The position numbers and the translations under genes are program-made. From Enterobacterales bacterium (GTDB lineage Bacteria; Pseudomonadota; Gammaproteobacteria; Enterobacterales; Kangiellaceae), in assembly GCA_030949565.1 (NCBI GenBank), contig JAUZSK010000092.1:1-64000 (forward strand): a stretch of 64,000 bases of DNA. The letters are read 5' to 3'. Positions 46,703 through 56,552 of the stretch are shown here, piece after piece. The notes under the pieces are model-generated. The model had not been told where the DNA came from. It saw nothing but the letters and a program-made list of their open reading frames with translations, and ran no database searches. Position 1 is the first letter of the stretch, and each line of letters begins with the position of its first letter.

Positions 46703-48703
46703 TTATAGGAAAGCATCTTGCCAAGTAGCATCTTCCGGCGCCGTTGGTGGAACCTCAAAAATCACCGACTTTAAAATAGACTTTACCTCATGATTATTTG
46801 AAAGTGCTGGTTTGCAGGTGAGAAATACGATCGGTATTTCGGTGTTGGTTTGAGGCGTTAAACGTCGAAAACCGGTTTCACGAGTTCCATTAAACATATT
46901 AAACACAGTCTCCCAACCTACAAAACGACGATCTCTGGTCAATGCTATTTTAACCGGCGCTATATGATTAGGGGTTCCTGTTCGGGATACTTCACATTTA
47001 TCGCCATCTTTTACTTGTTCAAAGTTCATGCTGAGCATCCAGCCTTTTTTTATTCGGGGCTTCATAGTATAAGCACAGGTTCTTCCTAGATTGGTGCTAC
47101 GGGTGGAGAAAACGATGTCGCCATCTTCAATCACCAGTCCGATGGATTGACGGCCGCTGGTTCCTATGCTTTGGCCACCGCATAGGGTATAGCCTTGGTC
47201 ACTTAGAAACATGGTATCTTTTTCGATGGCGAGTTTCTGAAACAATGTTGCTGTATTTTCAACAGTAATTCTGCGTGATTCGTAGGCTAAAAATTGTTGA
47301 ACATAGCTCAAACGGTGGCGCTCGATTTCTTGATTATTTTTGTCAAAGACGTTTATAAACAACATGGCATTACAACTCAGAGCGCCCATGGTACCTTCGC
47401 CCATGGTGTAGATCCTAAAGCGAAACTGCTTATCCGCTTGTCGCTCACCATTGTAAACCGTGGATTGATCGAGGGTCTTAAAATTACAATTTTGACTATA
47501 CTTTTTGACTTCACCTGTCACACGAAAAGCTCGTAAATTACTGATACTAAATTCATAAGGCATCAAATGATACTGAGGTACGGCTGAGGGATAAGACTCT
47601 AAAACCGGTTGCCCCTGATAGCTAATATTAGCCACTGCAATGGTCGAAAAATTATCGACCATTACATTATTTAATTGATTGCTAGGTAATGGATAGCCTT
47701 TTACCTGGATTAAAAGACGCTTGCGAGGCTCATTATTGCCATTGTTAGTGGCTAAATTATCAGACTCTAAAAGATAACTAATTGATTGGCCTTGGTAGGT
47801 TTGCCAAGGCTTTTGTGTGACATCACAATCTTGCCTTGTCGGACCTTCGTTTATATCACAAATGCGGTAGCCCTTAATGGAGCCGTTAGAGGTTTCAACG
47901 CGGATTGCTAATAGCCGATCATCGGTATTTTGTGCACCCCCGTTAATACTGACGGACATGATCGATATCCTTTGTGTGCTCGGAGTATTCAGCCTGCCAA
48001 GCGGGTTGGATTGAAGTGAGGGATTGATCTGTACACGGCTAGCATCGCTTTGAGGCATAACCCTTGGCGTGGTGTTTTGATTATTTCTTGATTGACCTTT
48101 GAGGTTATTGCTGCGAGCGACTGGCTTGGTTATCTGACCCAGTGTTTTCTTATAGTTTTGTTTAGCGCTAGTTTGACTTGTGCCTTTTTGAGCTAATGTT
48201 TTATTGGCTTGTCGGCGTTGTTTGACTTTTGTTCGGCTACTTTTTTCGCGTGCGGAGCGTTTGCTTTTTGCCGCTGATATTTTTGAGCTTGGTTTATTCA
48301 CGGATGGTTTTTTTCCAGAAGTACGAGAAGCCCTGCTTTTTGAATTTTGCAAGCGGATTGCCAGTGGAACTTTTACCTTATTATTTTTTCTATCCAACAG
48401 ATAGAGAAGGTAGTTTCCTGTGGGGAGTACCTGATTGATTGTTAAATCGATGGTCGCGCGATAGCTACTTGCTTCAACCTTGAGAGATAAGCGGACGGGT
48501 TTTTGCTCGTCCTTAGCTTTTAACACGATAAATGCCCTAGCGATATCGTTAAGTGATCGACCATCGATGTTTATTTGAAACGATTGCTTTTGAGTTAAGG
48601 TGAGCCTACTAGGGTAAACGCTAGCTATTTCAATAGCGGCTTGAGTTGAAATAGAAATTATTAACAGTAATAGTGTAAAAAACCATTGATTAAATGCTTT
48701 CAT
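46703..48703 (-). CDS. Large secreted protein of unknown function
   Basis: The product has 666 residues from the ATG at 48703, chosen because AAAAGGAT precedes it by 7 bp and a signal peptide follows (FFTLLLLIISISTQA). The frame is open further upstream through a TTTTAG repeat, which would add a meaningless Thr-Lys string. An N-terminal beta domain (SVYPSRLTLTQKQSFQINID) is followed by a very basic Ser/Lys-rich region (about 140-230), then a Cys-containing C-terminal half. No family recognised. Possibly cell-surface. Confidence 0.68.
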   Translation of the reverse strand: MKAFNQWFFTLLLLIISISTQAAIEIASVYPSRLTLTQKQSFQINIDGRSLNDIARAFIVLKAKDEQKPVRLSLKVEASSYRATIDLTINQVLPTGNYLLYLLDRKNNKVKVPLAIRLQNSKSRASRTSGKKPSVNKPSSKISAAKSKRSAREKSSRTKVKQRRQANKTLAQKGTSQTSAKQNYKKTLGQITKPVARSNNLKGQSRNNQNTTPRVMPQSDASRVQINPSLQSNPLGRLNTPSTQRISIMSVSINGGAQNTDDRLLAIRVETSNGSIKGYRICDINEGPTRQDCDVTQKPWQTYQGQSISYLLESDNLATNNGNNEPRKRLLIQVKGYPLPSNQLNNVMVDNFSTIAVANISYQGQPVLESYPSAVPQYHLMPYEFSISNLRAFRVTGEVKKYSQNCNFKTLDQSTVYNGERQADKQFRFRIYTMGEGTMGALSCNAMLFINVFDKNNQEIERHRLSYVQQFLAYESRRITVENTATLFQKLAIEKDTMFLSDQGYTLCGGQSIGTSGRQSIGLVIEDGDIVFSTRSTNLGRTCAYTMKPRIKKGWMLSMNFEQVKDGDKCEVSRTGTPNHIAPVKIALTRDRRFVGWETVFNMFNGTRETGFRRLTPQTNTEIPIVFLTCKPALSNNHEVKSILKSVIFEVPPTAPEDATWQDAFL

Positions 48704-48714
48704 TATTTTTATCC

Positions 48715-48750
48715 TTTTAGTTTTAGTTTTAGTTTTAGTTTTAGTTTTAG
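48715..48750. repeat. Tandem hexamer repeat (TTTTAG)6
   Basis: Six perfect copies of TTTTAG, 36 bp, begin 12 bp upstream of the start of the large secreted protein gene. They would lie in its leader or promoter, just 5' of the ribosome site. Changes in copy number would alter spacing but not frame. Confidence 0.9.
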
Positions 48751-49119
48751 TGAGCCGCTGCAATTATTGTCTTTCGCTATAGAGAAATAGTATAGAAGCT
48801 CGCCTGCACAAGCTTGAATCTATTGGAAAAACCTTGAAATTTATTGAATTGTTTAAAATTCAAGCAGTTATAGTACCGATAAATAGGTAAGGGAAGGAAT
48901 TTGAGGCGTAAAGAGGATAAGAATAGGGTGTAAATTGAAGAACTAATACAGATATTCTCTAATTTTAGGCTGAAAAAAACTAGATTTAACATAAATTTAA
49001 CAATTTCCGGTTAAATTATGCGGTTTGATTGGTTATAGTGGCATGCAATTCACAATCTCACACCAATATTACTCAGAATTTGTCTAAGCAATGTTGGATT
49101 AAAGGCAACTAGTGTTAAC
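48751..49119. other. 369-bp divergent intergenic region, no gene seen
   Basis: This gap separates the leftward secreted-protein gene from the rightward ybgC-tol operon. It is AT-rich. It should carry the tol promoter, but I find no convincing -35/-10 pair, RNA gene or reading frame. Confidence 0.5.
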
Positions 49120-49545
49120 ATGACTCAAGAATTTGAATGGTCGATCCGAGTTTATTATGAAGATACCGATGCCGGTGGTGTGGTTTATTACGCCAATTAT
49201 TTAAAGTTTTATGAAAGAGCAAGAAGCGAGTGGCTTAATCAGCTTAAAATAAATCAAACCCAGCTCCTCGATCAAGGTATTGCCTTTGTGGTGACTAGGG
49301 CGGAAGTCGATTATTTGCGACCCGCTCGGCTGAATCAGAGTTTGCTGGTGACCAGCTGTATTGATAAAGTGACTGCTGCGACGGTTAGTTTTGAGCAAAA
49401 ACTTTGGTTGTGTGATCAAAATCATCTAAATAAACGTGAACTTTTAAATCAAGCATCTATCAAAGTAGCTTGTTTAAAGCTCAATACATTTTTACCCTGC
49501 CGATTGCCGGCGCTCGTAAAGGAGGAACTTCAGCGTGTCAGCTGA
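49120..49545 (+). CDS. ybgC: YbgC-type acyl-CoA thioesterase of the Tol-Pal operon
   Basis: The product has 141 residues with the hotdog-fold active-site motif YYEDTDAGGVVYYANYLKF at the N-terminus (Asp in DTDAGG is catalytic). It is the first gene of the tol-pal operon, as in most gammaproteobacteria. Its 3' end overlaps tolQ by 11 bp. Confidence 0.94.
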   Translation: MTQEFEWSIRVYYEDTDAGGVVYYANYLKFYERARSEWLNQLKINQTQLLDQGIAFVVTRAEVDYLRPARLNQSLLVTSCIDKVTAATVSFEQKLWLCDQNHLNKRELLNQASIKVACLKLNTFLPCRLPALVKEELQRVS

Positions 49546-50221
49546 TATGTCAATTTTAAGTTTATTTTTAAATGCCAGTATGATTGTACAAATTATCATG
49601 CTTGCTTTGGCGTTGCTTTCAGTGATTTCCTGGGCAATGATCATCGATCGAAGCCGCGCTTTGAAAAAAGCCGAGCGAAACGGCGTGCAGTTTGAAAAAC
49701 GCTTTTGGTCGGGACTGGATCTCGCTAAATTATTTACCGATCTGACCACTCGTAATAATATCCCTAGCGGCATGGAACTGCTTTTTGTTGCTGGCTATCG
49801 TGAATTTGGACGACTGCGTAAACAAGAAGGCACATCGGCAGAGGCGGTCATGGATGGCACTCATCGTGCGATGCGGGTGGCCTATTCACGGGAAGTGGAC
49901 AAACTGGAGGTTAATCTTTCCTTTTTGGCCACTGTCGGCTCCACCACGCCCTATGTCGGTCTGTTTGGCACAGTGTGGGGGATCATGAATTCCTTTATTG
50001 CATTAGGTTCAGTTAAACAAGCGACTTTAGCCATGGTAGCACCGGGTATCGCTGAAGCTTTAATCGCCACTGCAATGGGTTTGTTTGCGGCTATTCCTGC
50101 TGTGATTGCGTACAACAATTTCACCAACAAAATACAAAAAGTGGAGTCGCTTTATGAAAACTTTGTTGAAGAGTTTTCAGGGATACTTCACCGCAAAGCC
50201 CATTCATTGGTAAAGAGATAA
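49535..50221 (+). CDS. tolQ: TolQ inner-membrane motor protein
   Basis: The product has 228 residues. I use the GTG at 49535 because AAGGAGG lies 8 bp upstream, rather than the ATG four codons later. It has three membrane helices and the MotA/TolQ/ExbB signature (LATVGSTTPYVGLFGTVWGI). With TolR it forms the proton-driven motor for outer-membrane constriction during division. Confidence 0.96.
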   Translation: MSADMSILSLFLNASMIVQIIMLALALLSVISWAMIIDRSRALKKAERNGVQFEKRFWSGLDLAKLFTDLTTRNNIPSGMELLFVAGYREFGRLRKQEGTSAEAVMDGTHRAMRVAYSREVDKLEVNLSFLATVGSTTPYVGLFGTVWGIMNSFIALGSVKQATLAMVAPGIAEALIATAMGLFAAIPAVIAYNNFTNKIQKVESLYENFVEEFSGILHRKAHSLVKR

Positions 50222-50227
50222 GTTGCA

Positions 50228-50668
50228 ATGAGCCAACAATCGATTATCAAAAAACACAAAAGGCGGCCGGTTTGTGAGATCAATGTGGTGCCCTATATTG
50301 ATGTTATGCTTGTTCTATTGGTTATTTTTATGATCACAGCGCCCTTGATAACCGCAGGTGTTAAGGTCGATTTACCGCAGGTCAATGCGGAACCCATGTC
50401 TGCTGATAGTGAACCACCACTAATTGCTAGTATTGATCAAAGTGGAAATTATTATTTGTCGGTGGGAGACAGCTCGGATCAAGCGCTTGAATTACATCAG
50501 GTGATTGAATTGGTTATCGCGCAGCGTCAAAGAAACCCAAAACTTGAAATTATGATTAATGGCGATCGCAATGTGACCTTTGATAAGGTTGTGCAATTGA
50601 TGAATCAGCTTCAAACAGAGGCTGGCGTTGAGTCTGTGGGTATTATGACGGAGCCAGAGGGCAATTAA
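50228..50668 (+). CDS. tolR: TolR inner-membrane motor protein
   Basis: The product has 146 residues. EINVVPYIDVMLVLLVIFMI is the single membrane helix, with the essential Asp in YIDVMLVL. The rest is periplasmic ExbD/TolR fold. It follows tolQ by 6 bp. Confidence 0.96.
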   Translation: MSQQSIIKKHKRRPVCEINVVPYIDVMLVLLVIFMITAPLITAGVKVDLPQVNAEPMSADSEPPLIASIDQSGNYYLSVGDSSDQALELHQVIELVIAQRQRNPKLEIMINGDRNVTFDKVVQLMNQLQTEAGVESVGIMTEPEGN

Positions 50669-50727
50669 CCGATGGTCATTTTGCGCCCTAACAGTTTTAC
50701 CTGTCTGCGATTGTTCTAACTTGCATT

Positions 50728-51578
50728 ATGAAGTTTAGTAAAGCCATCATTTTATCAATTCTTGCCCACATGGCTATTTTAGCCTTGCTGGTATTCAATT
50801 ATCGCTTTTCAAAAATTGAGGTGGTTCAATCAACTCAGGGTAAACATATCAATGCGGTGGCGATGAGTTCGAGTCAGATTAAAAAACAGCGGGACCAGCG
50901 TCAATTAAAGCTGCGCAAAAGAAACAGAAAGAGCTGGAACGATTACGAAAAATAAAACAAGTCGAAAAACAAAAAGCGGCGGAAATTAAGCGTAAAAAAG
51001 AAAAGAAAAAACGTAAAATGGAAGCGGAGAAACAGCGTAAGAAAAAAATAGCTGCCGATAAAAAGCGAGCGGTAAAGCAGAAAAAAGAAGCCGAGAAAAA
51101 ACGTACACTTGAAGCCGAAAGAAAAAGAAAACAAAAAATAGCGGAAGAAAAACAGAAAAAGAAAGAAGCGGAAAGAAAACGCAAACTAGCCGAAGAAAAA
51201 GCAGCGCAAGAGGCTTTGGAAAGAGAGCTTGAAATGCAAATGGCGGACGAAATGGAATCGCTTAATCAGGCCAATCAACAACATAGGCTTTCGGAAGTTG
51301 GGAAGTATAATTTATTGATCAGTAACAAAATAAAAAGAAACTGGATCGAGCCGGAACAAAAAGGTGCTTGCAAGTTTAAAATTAATCTAACTCCAGGTGG
51401 TTTGGTGATAGGGGTCACAGTCATCGGCGGCGATCAACTTCACTGTGAATCAGGTAGGAGGGCCATTCTCAAATCAGAACCCCTACCGGTTGCTAGTGAT
51501 CCAGAAGTGTTTAATATATTGAGAACACGAACATTTGAATTGGAAAATAAGAGTGAAAAAGAGGTCTTTAATGAATAG
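50728..51578 (+). pseudogene. tolA: TolA envelope-spanning protein, one frameshift
   Basis: An N-terminal membrane helix (ILSILAHMAILALLVFNY) is followed by a long Lys/Glu/Ala-rich helix and a C-terminal domain (IKRNWIEPEQKGACKFKINL, ending ELENKSEKEVFNE). The frame ends early at 50955 because one base, probably an A near 50908, is missing; the correct frame (KAAQKKQKELERLRK) then runs to 51578. Corrected length is 283 residues. The start codon of tolB overlaps its end. TolA is needed for envelope integrity, so a sequencing error is more likely than true loss. Confidence 0.88.
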
Positions 51579-52905
51579 AATAATTGCTATTTTAGTAATG
51601 CTGATAGTGACGGTTAACGCGCAAAGTGAAGAACTCGACTTTGTTATCTCGGGTGGTGTCGATTCAGCCAGACCGGTGGCGGTTTTGCCATTTTCTTGGC
51701 AAGGGCTCAGTGACCAAGCAAGTCAAGATGTGGCAGCAGTCATAGCATCCGATTTGAGACGCAGTGGTCGCTTTAGTCCGATCCAACGACGAGAACTGGT
51801 ACAGAATGTCGATAACTACGATGAAGTTGAAGTAAAACTTTGGCAAGAAAAAGGTATTGAAGCGGTCATCGTAGGTCGTATTACTCAAGTTGAAGATGGT
51901 CGTTTGAAAGTCGCCTATGAATTAATTGATGTGTACAAAGAAACCCAAGAAGTTCGCAATGGGCAACTTTATACAGTTCAGCGTAATAAATTAGATAGCT
52001 ATTCGGTTTTTATCCAGCCTAAAAACCTAAGGTTTCATGCCCACCGAATTGCTGATCGTATTTATGAAAAACTGACCGGTGAAAGAGGCGCTTTTGCCAC
52101 TCGTATCGCCTATGTCACCATTGATAAGAGTTTAGCCAAACCCTATCGTTTAATGGTGGCTGATTCTGATGGCTATGCGCCTCAGGTGGTTTACGCAAGC
52201 AGTCAATCCATCATGTCGCCTGCTTGGTCGCCTGATGCACAAAAATTAGCCTATGTGTCTTTTCAAAATGGTCGATCTGAAGTCTATATTAAAGAAATTT
52301 ATAAACCTATCAAGGCGGTTCGAGTGGCAGCCTTTGAAGGAATCAATAGCGCCCCAGCATTTTCTCCCGATGGTCGCCGTTTGGCTTTAACCTTATCCCG
52401 TGATGGTAACGCGGAGATTTATGTACTCGATCTTGCGAGCCAACGATTCGACCGAGTGACCAATCATTATGCCATTGATACCGAAGCCAATTGGACACCA
52501 GATGGGCAGTCCATCACCTTTACCTCGGATCGTGGAGGGCGACCTCAAATTTATCGTAAAAATCTATTTGGCGATAAACCAGTCAGATTAACTTATGAAG
52601 GTAACTACAATGCGAGTTCATCTTTTACACCGGATGGTAAAACCATGGTTTTTATTAACCGCACAGCAGGCGTATTCCATGTGGCGGTACAAGATATAGA
52701 ATCGGGAGTGATGCAGACCATTACTGAAACCAAACTTGATGAATCGCCTAGCTTAGCGCCCAATGGCAGTATGATTATTTATGCAACGGTTTACCGTGGT
52801 CGTCAGGTATTGTCGGTGGTATCAACCGACGGTCGTTTTAAAGCGCGTTTACCCTCTAAAAAAGGCGAGGTAAAAGCACCGGTTTGGTCACCTTATTTGC
52901 AATAG
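51571..52905 (+). CDS. tolB: TolB periplasmic beta-propeller protein
   Basis: The product has 444 residues from the ATG at 51571, which gives a normal signal peptide (MNRIIAILVMLIVTVNAQS); an upstream in-frame ATG at 51535 would bury it. It has an N-terminal domain (VAVLPFSWQG, AVIVGRITQ) and WD40-like repeats (MSPAWSPDAQKLAYVSFQNG, APAFSPDGRRLALTLSRDG). TolB binds Pal. It overlaps tolA by 8 bp. An ISAs1-type element separates it from pal. Confidence 0.95.
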   Translation: MNRIIAILVMLIVTVNAQSEELDFVISGGVDSARPVAVLPFSWQGLSDQASQDVAAVIASDLRRSGRFSPIQRRELVQNVDNYDEVEVKLWQEKGIEAVIVGRITQVEDGRLKVAYELIDVYKETQEVRNGQLYTVQRNKLDSYSVFIQPKNLRFHAHRIADRIYEKLTGERGAFATRIAYVTIDKSLAKPYRLMVADSDGYAPQVVYASSQSIMSPAWSPDAQKLAYVSFQNGRSEVYIKEIYKPIKAVRVAAFEGINSAPAFSPDGRRLALTLSRDGNAEIYVLDLASQRFDRVTNHYAIDTEANWTPDGQSITFTSDRGGRPQIYRKNLFGDKPVRLTYEGNYNASSSFTPDGKTMVFINRTAGVFHVAVQDIESGVMQTITETKLDESPSLAPNGSMIIYATVYRGRQVLSVVSTDGRFKARLPSKKGEVKAPVWSPYLQ

Positions 52906-53008
52906 CACAGCCTATTTTGTGCTTAATTGGCTTTTTTTCAAGTGATAGACAAAAGGTCATTTTTTAGACCGGTATTACACTCTTAACCGCTAGAAGTAAC
53001 AAAATTAG

Positions 53009-54209
53009 CAGGGCAACCGCATACTTTGTACTAATTTTGACCAAAAATTAGTTCAGAGCGAAATTTATCACTCCATCCTGCCTGCTTCAATTTACCTCTC
53101 ATACTATTTTTTTGAGGGTGTAGTTTCGTTAAGTTCAAAGCAAATCGTCGGATAACAGCAACATTTTCAGCTCCGTCACCATTTCGGATCCGACAGTCAT
53201 CTTCTTTAAACGTCACATCAAGGATCCAATGGGTGCTTTCCACTCCCAATGACTGCGAATGGCTTTACCTATTCTTTCCACATCCGGCGCCAAAGAACTA
53301 ATGTAATACAAGGTTTCTTGCTGCACCACTTCACCTTTAAAATGTCGCTCTCGCTCAACCTCAATAACCGTTTGAATATTGGACCAATTACTCGCCTCAC
53401 TAATCCATTCATTCACTCTGAGTTGCCTATATTTCCTAACTTCAATGCGACCATGACCACTATCAACTTCCTCAAACTCTTCAACAAACTCAGGTGTTTC
53501 TCTTTTGATTTTATGGAAATAACCGGCAATTTCATGACGTAATTTCTTATGGTTCAATTTGACACAAAGCACATAGTCCGCTTTCTTTTCAACAATAGTA
53601 TTGACGATTTTTTTCTGTGTATTCATCGCATCGGCGCTTATCAACGCACCTTTGATATTCAGCACATTGAGCATGTCAATAACCGAAGCATTTTCATTTT
53701 TTTACCCGTCGATTTTAATTGAGCAAGAACCAATCCTTGTGAGCGACTCCAAGCGGTAATACTGTGTAATGCGGTTTGCCTATCTCCATCAAATGAACGG
53801 CGTAATGTTTTTCCATCAAGCGCTATTTGTTCTTGCCCCTTATCGACCCTCACTTCATTAACCCAATTAATAAATGCCTGGTTTAATTGTGCAGGCTCGA
53901 TTGCCCTTATGATCCGAGCAATGGTGTCATCGACCGGTATTCCGTTTTTAAAGTCTCTATATTGTCTTAGCCAATCGAGCTTGTTATCGCCAAACTCTTT
54001 AATGTCCTTCCAGCCTTCTGCACCTGATAATACAGCACTTACCGTTAAAAATAGCACATCTAAAAGGTCATGTTTAACGTTAATATTCGTTCGTGGATCT
54101 TCTATTGAAGTAAAATGGTCTATAAATGTCATAGCAGTATCTCCTCGTGGTTGATACTGATCTGATCACCAATTTACCTAAAAGTTCAATAAAGTACGAT
54201 CTTGCCCTG
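53009..54209 (-). mobile_element. ISAs1-family element with 10-bp target duplication
   Basis: The element is 1201 bp, with imperfect terminal repeats beginning CAGGGCAA at each end (15 of the first 19 bases match). ACAAAATTAG flanks it at 52999-53008 and 54210-54219, an exact 10-bp target duplication. It inserted between tolB and pal, in the opposite orientation to the operon. Confidence 0.93.
53031..54132 (-). pseudogene. ISAs1-family DDE transposase, two frameshifts
   Basis: The start MTFIDHFTSIEDPRTNINVK, the segment IALDGKTLRRSFDG and GALISADAMNTQKKIV are typical of ISAs1 transposases, and the end has SHW followed by GVESTHWILDVTFKEDDCRIR. The frame breaks near 53695 (an A run on the minus strand is one short) and near 53248 (a G run is one short). 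Corrected length is about 367 residues. As written, three separate pieces. Confidence 0.87.
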
Positions 54210-54313
54210 ACAAAATTAGCAGAAATGGGTCAAAACTAAGCAAAAAGTCTTAAATTATGTGACTTTTCGTCAAAGTTTACCCAATCAGCTCTTGATTGTG
54301 GCTTCACATTTGA

Positions 54314-54341
54314 TTGATAATAGAGCGAATTGCCACATAAT
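54314..54341 (+). promoter_or_regulatory. Possible promoter for pal
   Basis: TTGATA (54314-54319) and CATAAT (54336-54341) are 16 bp apart, a reasonable sigma-70 pair about 50 bp upstream of pal. It lies outside the ISAs1-type element and could keep pal expressed despite the insertion. Confidence 0.35.
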
Positions 54342-54393
54342 TATAACTTTACTTAAACAGCCTTACATAAAAGCCAAAAATGGGAGATATTAA

Positions 54394-54918
54394 ATGTCTA
54401 TAGAAAAAATGGGGAAACTCTTAACAATCCTTGCAGCTGCAACCTTTTTATTTGCGTGCGCAAGCAAAAGCAAAGTAGAAGAAAAAGCAGTGGAACCAGT
54501 GAAAGAGGTTGCTGCTCCGGTGGAGCCAGTAGAAACGGCTGAAGAAGCCGCGATTCGCATGAACAATGAGGCACGAGCTGCTGCCGGAACAGTAGTTTAT
54601 TTTGACTTAGATGATGACGTGGTTAGCGAACAGGGCAAGAAAGCGCTAGAAGCTCACGCTTGGTTCCTATCACAAACAGCTAATGCTTCAACCGTTGTTA
54701 CGGTTGCCGGTCATTGTGATGAGCGTGGTACACCAGCTTATAACCTTGCTTTAGGTGAGCGTCGTGCAAAGTCTGTGGCTCAAGTACTAATGAGCTACGG
54801 TGTTTCAGCGTCTCAAATTAAGACAGTTAGCCATGGCGAAGAAATGCCAGCGGTTGAAGGTCATGATGAGTCAGCATGGTCCAAAAACCGACGTGCAGCT
54901 CTTGACTACGCAGAATAA
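54394..54918 (+). CDS. pal: Pal peptidoglycan-associated lipoprotein
   Basis: The product has 174 residues with a lipoprotein signal (lipobox LFAC), an acidic Ala/Glu/Val/Pro linker, and an OmpA-like peptidoglycan-binding domain (VYFDLDDDVVSEQGKKAL, GHCDERGTPAYNLALGERRA). It ties the outer membrane to peptidoglycan and TolB. GGGAG 8 bp upstream is the ribosome site. It lies 3 bp from cpoB. Confidence 0.96.
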   Translation: MSIEKMGKLLTILAAATFLFACASKSKVEEKAVEPVKEVAAPVEPVETAEEAAIRMNNEARAAAGTVVYFDLDDDVVSEQGKKALEAHAWFLSQTANASTVVTVAGHCDERGTPAYNLALGERRAKSVAQVLMSYGVSASQIKTVSHGEEMPAVEGHDESAWSKNRRAALDYAE

Positions 54919-54921
54919 TCT

Positions 54922-55740
54922 ATGATGCAATATCGATCTTTTGTTAGCAATGGATCACTAAAAAAAGCGATGACTTCTGTCATCGCTTTTTTGGTCCTGT
55001 CGAGTACGATTGTTATTTCCGGTGATGTTTATGCAGAATCTAATCAAACTCTGCAACAGCAATTGCTACAGCTAGAAGCGCTTAATCAAAACCAAAGTAG
55101 AACTATCGCTGAATTAACTTTGCAAGTAAACGAACTGCAAAGAGAAGTTAGAAATCTCAATGGGCAGGTGGAAGATAATAGCTATCAGCTTAAGCAGATC
55201 CAAGATCGGCAAAGAGAGCTTTATCGAGATATTGAGCAACGCTTAGCGGGACTAAGTCGGACTGGTGGTGAGGTGGCTAGCAAGTCAACTACAGCTAAAA
55301 AGATACCAGCCTCTAGCCATAAATCTGTCTCTAGAGCTGGTAATGGTGTGGATGAAGTCTCTGCTCGAAAGGATTTTGAAGCGGCCTTTGCTTTAGTGAG
55401 AAATAAAGACTATTTGTCGGCGATTAAAGCCTTTGAGATTTTCTTGCAAAATTATCCGAGTAGTAGCTATGGTGCTAACGCCCGTTTTTGGATGGGGCAA
55501 GTTTATTTTGTGCAAAGTAATTTAAAAGATGCCGAACTGCAATTTAAGCTATTGTTAGCTGATTTTCCTGAATCAAGTAAAGCGAATGGCGCAAAATTAA
55601 AGTTGGCGGATATTTATCTAAAGCAAAAACTTTGGCCCCAAGCTAGAGAAAGATATCAAGAGGTTGTTGATACGGCTTCTGGCGCTCAACAGCAGCTCGC
55701 TCGAAAAGGTCTGGATAAGATTAAAAAGGCCGGACATTAA
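54922..55740 (+). CDS. cpoB: CpoB/YbgF cell division coordinator
   Basis: The product has 272 residues. A signal sequence (ending near GDVYAES) is followed by a coiled coil (QQQLLQLEALNQNQSRTIAE) and C-terminal TPR repeats (DFEAAFALVRNKDYLSAIKA). CpoB links TolA with peptidoglycan synthesis. It ends the tol-pal part of the operon. Confidence 0.92.
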   Translation: MMQYRSFVSNGSLKKAMTSVIAFLVLSSTIVISGDVYAESNQTLQQQLLQLEALNQNQSRTIAELTLQVNELQREVRNLNGQVEDNSYQLKQIQDRQRELYRDIEQRLAGLSRTGGEVASKSTTAKKIPASSHKSVSRAGNGVDEVSARKDFEAAFALVRNKDYLSAIKAFEIFLQNYPSSSYGANARFWMGQVYFVQSNLKDAELQFKLLLADFPESSKANGAKLKLADIYLKQKLWPQARERYQEVVDTASGAQQQLARKGLDKIKKAGH

Positions 55741-55744
55741 ACAC

Positions 55745-55772
55745 TTCGGAAGATAGGTATATATCTTCCGAA
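55745..55772 (+). terminator. Hairpin after cpoB
   Basis: TTCGGAAGATA and TATCTTCCGAA form a perfect 11-bp stem with a 6-base loop, 4 bp after the cpoB stop. The following T tract is weak (AATTTATTG), so it may be an intrinsic terminator or an RNA-stabilising hairpin before queE. Confidence 0.55.
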
Positions 55773-55857
55773 ATTTATTGTTCTATAAAACACTTACAAA
55801 GTACTTTGTCTGTTTAGCAAGTCACTCACATAACGCCCAACAAGAAATTCCATCAGC

Positions 55858-56502
55858 ATGACTCGACTACGCATTACCGAAATTTTTTATTCGCTTCAAG
55901 GTGAATCTTCAAGGGTTGGAATACCGACTCTTTTCGTACGTTTGACCGGTTGCCCTTTAAGATGCTCTTGGTGTGATACTGAATATGCATTTAGCGGTGG
56001 CGACTATTGGGATCTACCTCAGCTGTTAGATAAAATTGATAGCTATCAGCCTCAAGCTATTTGCATAACCGGAGGTGAGCCGTTAGCTCAGTTAAAGCCT
56101 TGTCTTTTATTGATGCAACGACTTTGTGACAAAAACTACCAAGTCTCGCTAGAAACTAGCGGCAGTATTGATATTGAGCCGGTGGATAAAAGAGTTCAAA
56201 TCGTTATGGATCTTAAAGCGCCAGATTCAGGTGAAGTTGCGAAGAACCTTTTTAGTAATATTGCTCATTTAAAATCGCATGATGAAATCAAATTTGTGAT
56301 TAAAACGCGGCGCGATTATGACTGGGCTAAAATGAAAATAGACGAATTTCAGTTGTCTAAAAAATGTGGTATATTGATCTCTCCCTGTTTCGGTGAAATT
56401 GACGAGAAAGCTTTAGCCGAGTGGATTATCAAAGATAACCTCCCTGTTAGATTTCAACTACAACTGCACAAACTTCTTTGGCAAGATGCGGCAGGGCATT
56501 AG
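55858..56502 (+). CDS. queE: QueE 7-carboxy-7-deazaguanine synthase
   Basis: The product has 214 residues. The radical-SAM cluster site is CPLRCSWC, preceded by EIFYSLQGESSRVGIPT, and CITGGEPLAQ follows. It forms the 7-deazapurine ring for queuosine. Next to it is queC, the following enzyme of the same pathway, as in many gammaproteobacteria. Confidence 0.94.
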   Translation: MTRLRITEIFYSLQGESSRVGIPTLFVRLTGCPLRCSWCDTEYAFSGGDYWDLPQLLDKIDSYQPQAICITGGEPLAQLKPCLLLMQRLCDKNYQVSLETSGSIDIEPVDKRVQIVMDLKAPDSGEVAKNLFSNIAHLKSHDEIKFVIKTRRDYDWAKMKIDEFQLSKKCGILISPCFGEIDEKALAEWIIKDNLPVRFQLQLHKLLWQDAAGH

Positions 56503-56552
56503 TGATAAAAAATGGCTCATTAGTTTTAATGTAAGCCGATTAGGATTAAACC

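Noticed and set aside
48703-48763. N-terminal Thr-Lys repeat extension of the large secreted protein
   Set aside because: It translates the TTTTAG tandem repeat and would bury the signal peptide; the ATG at 48703 has its own ribosome site.
50879-51184. Phe/Ser-rich membrane-like frame antisense to tolA
   Set aside because: It is the complement of the Lys/Glu/Ala-rich TolA helix, which always yields Phe/Leu-rich antisense frames.
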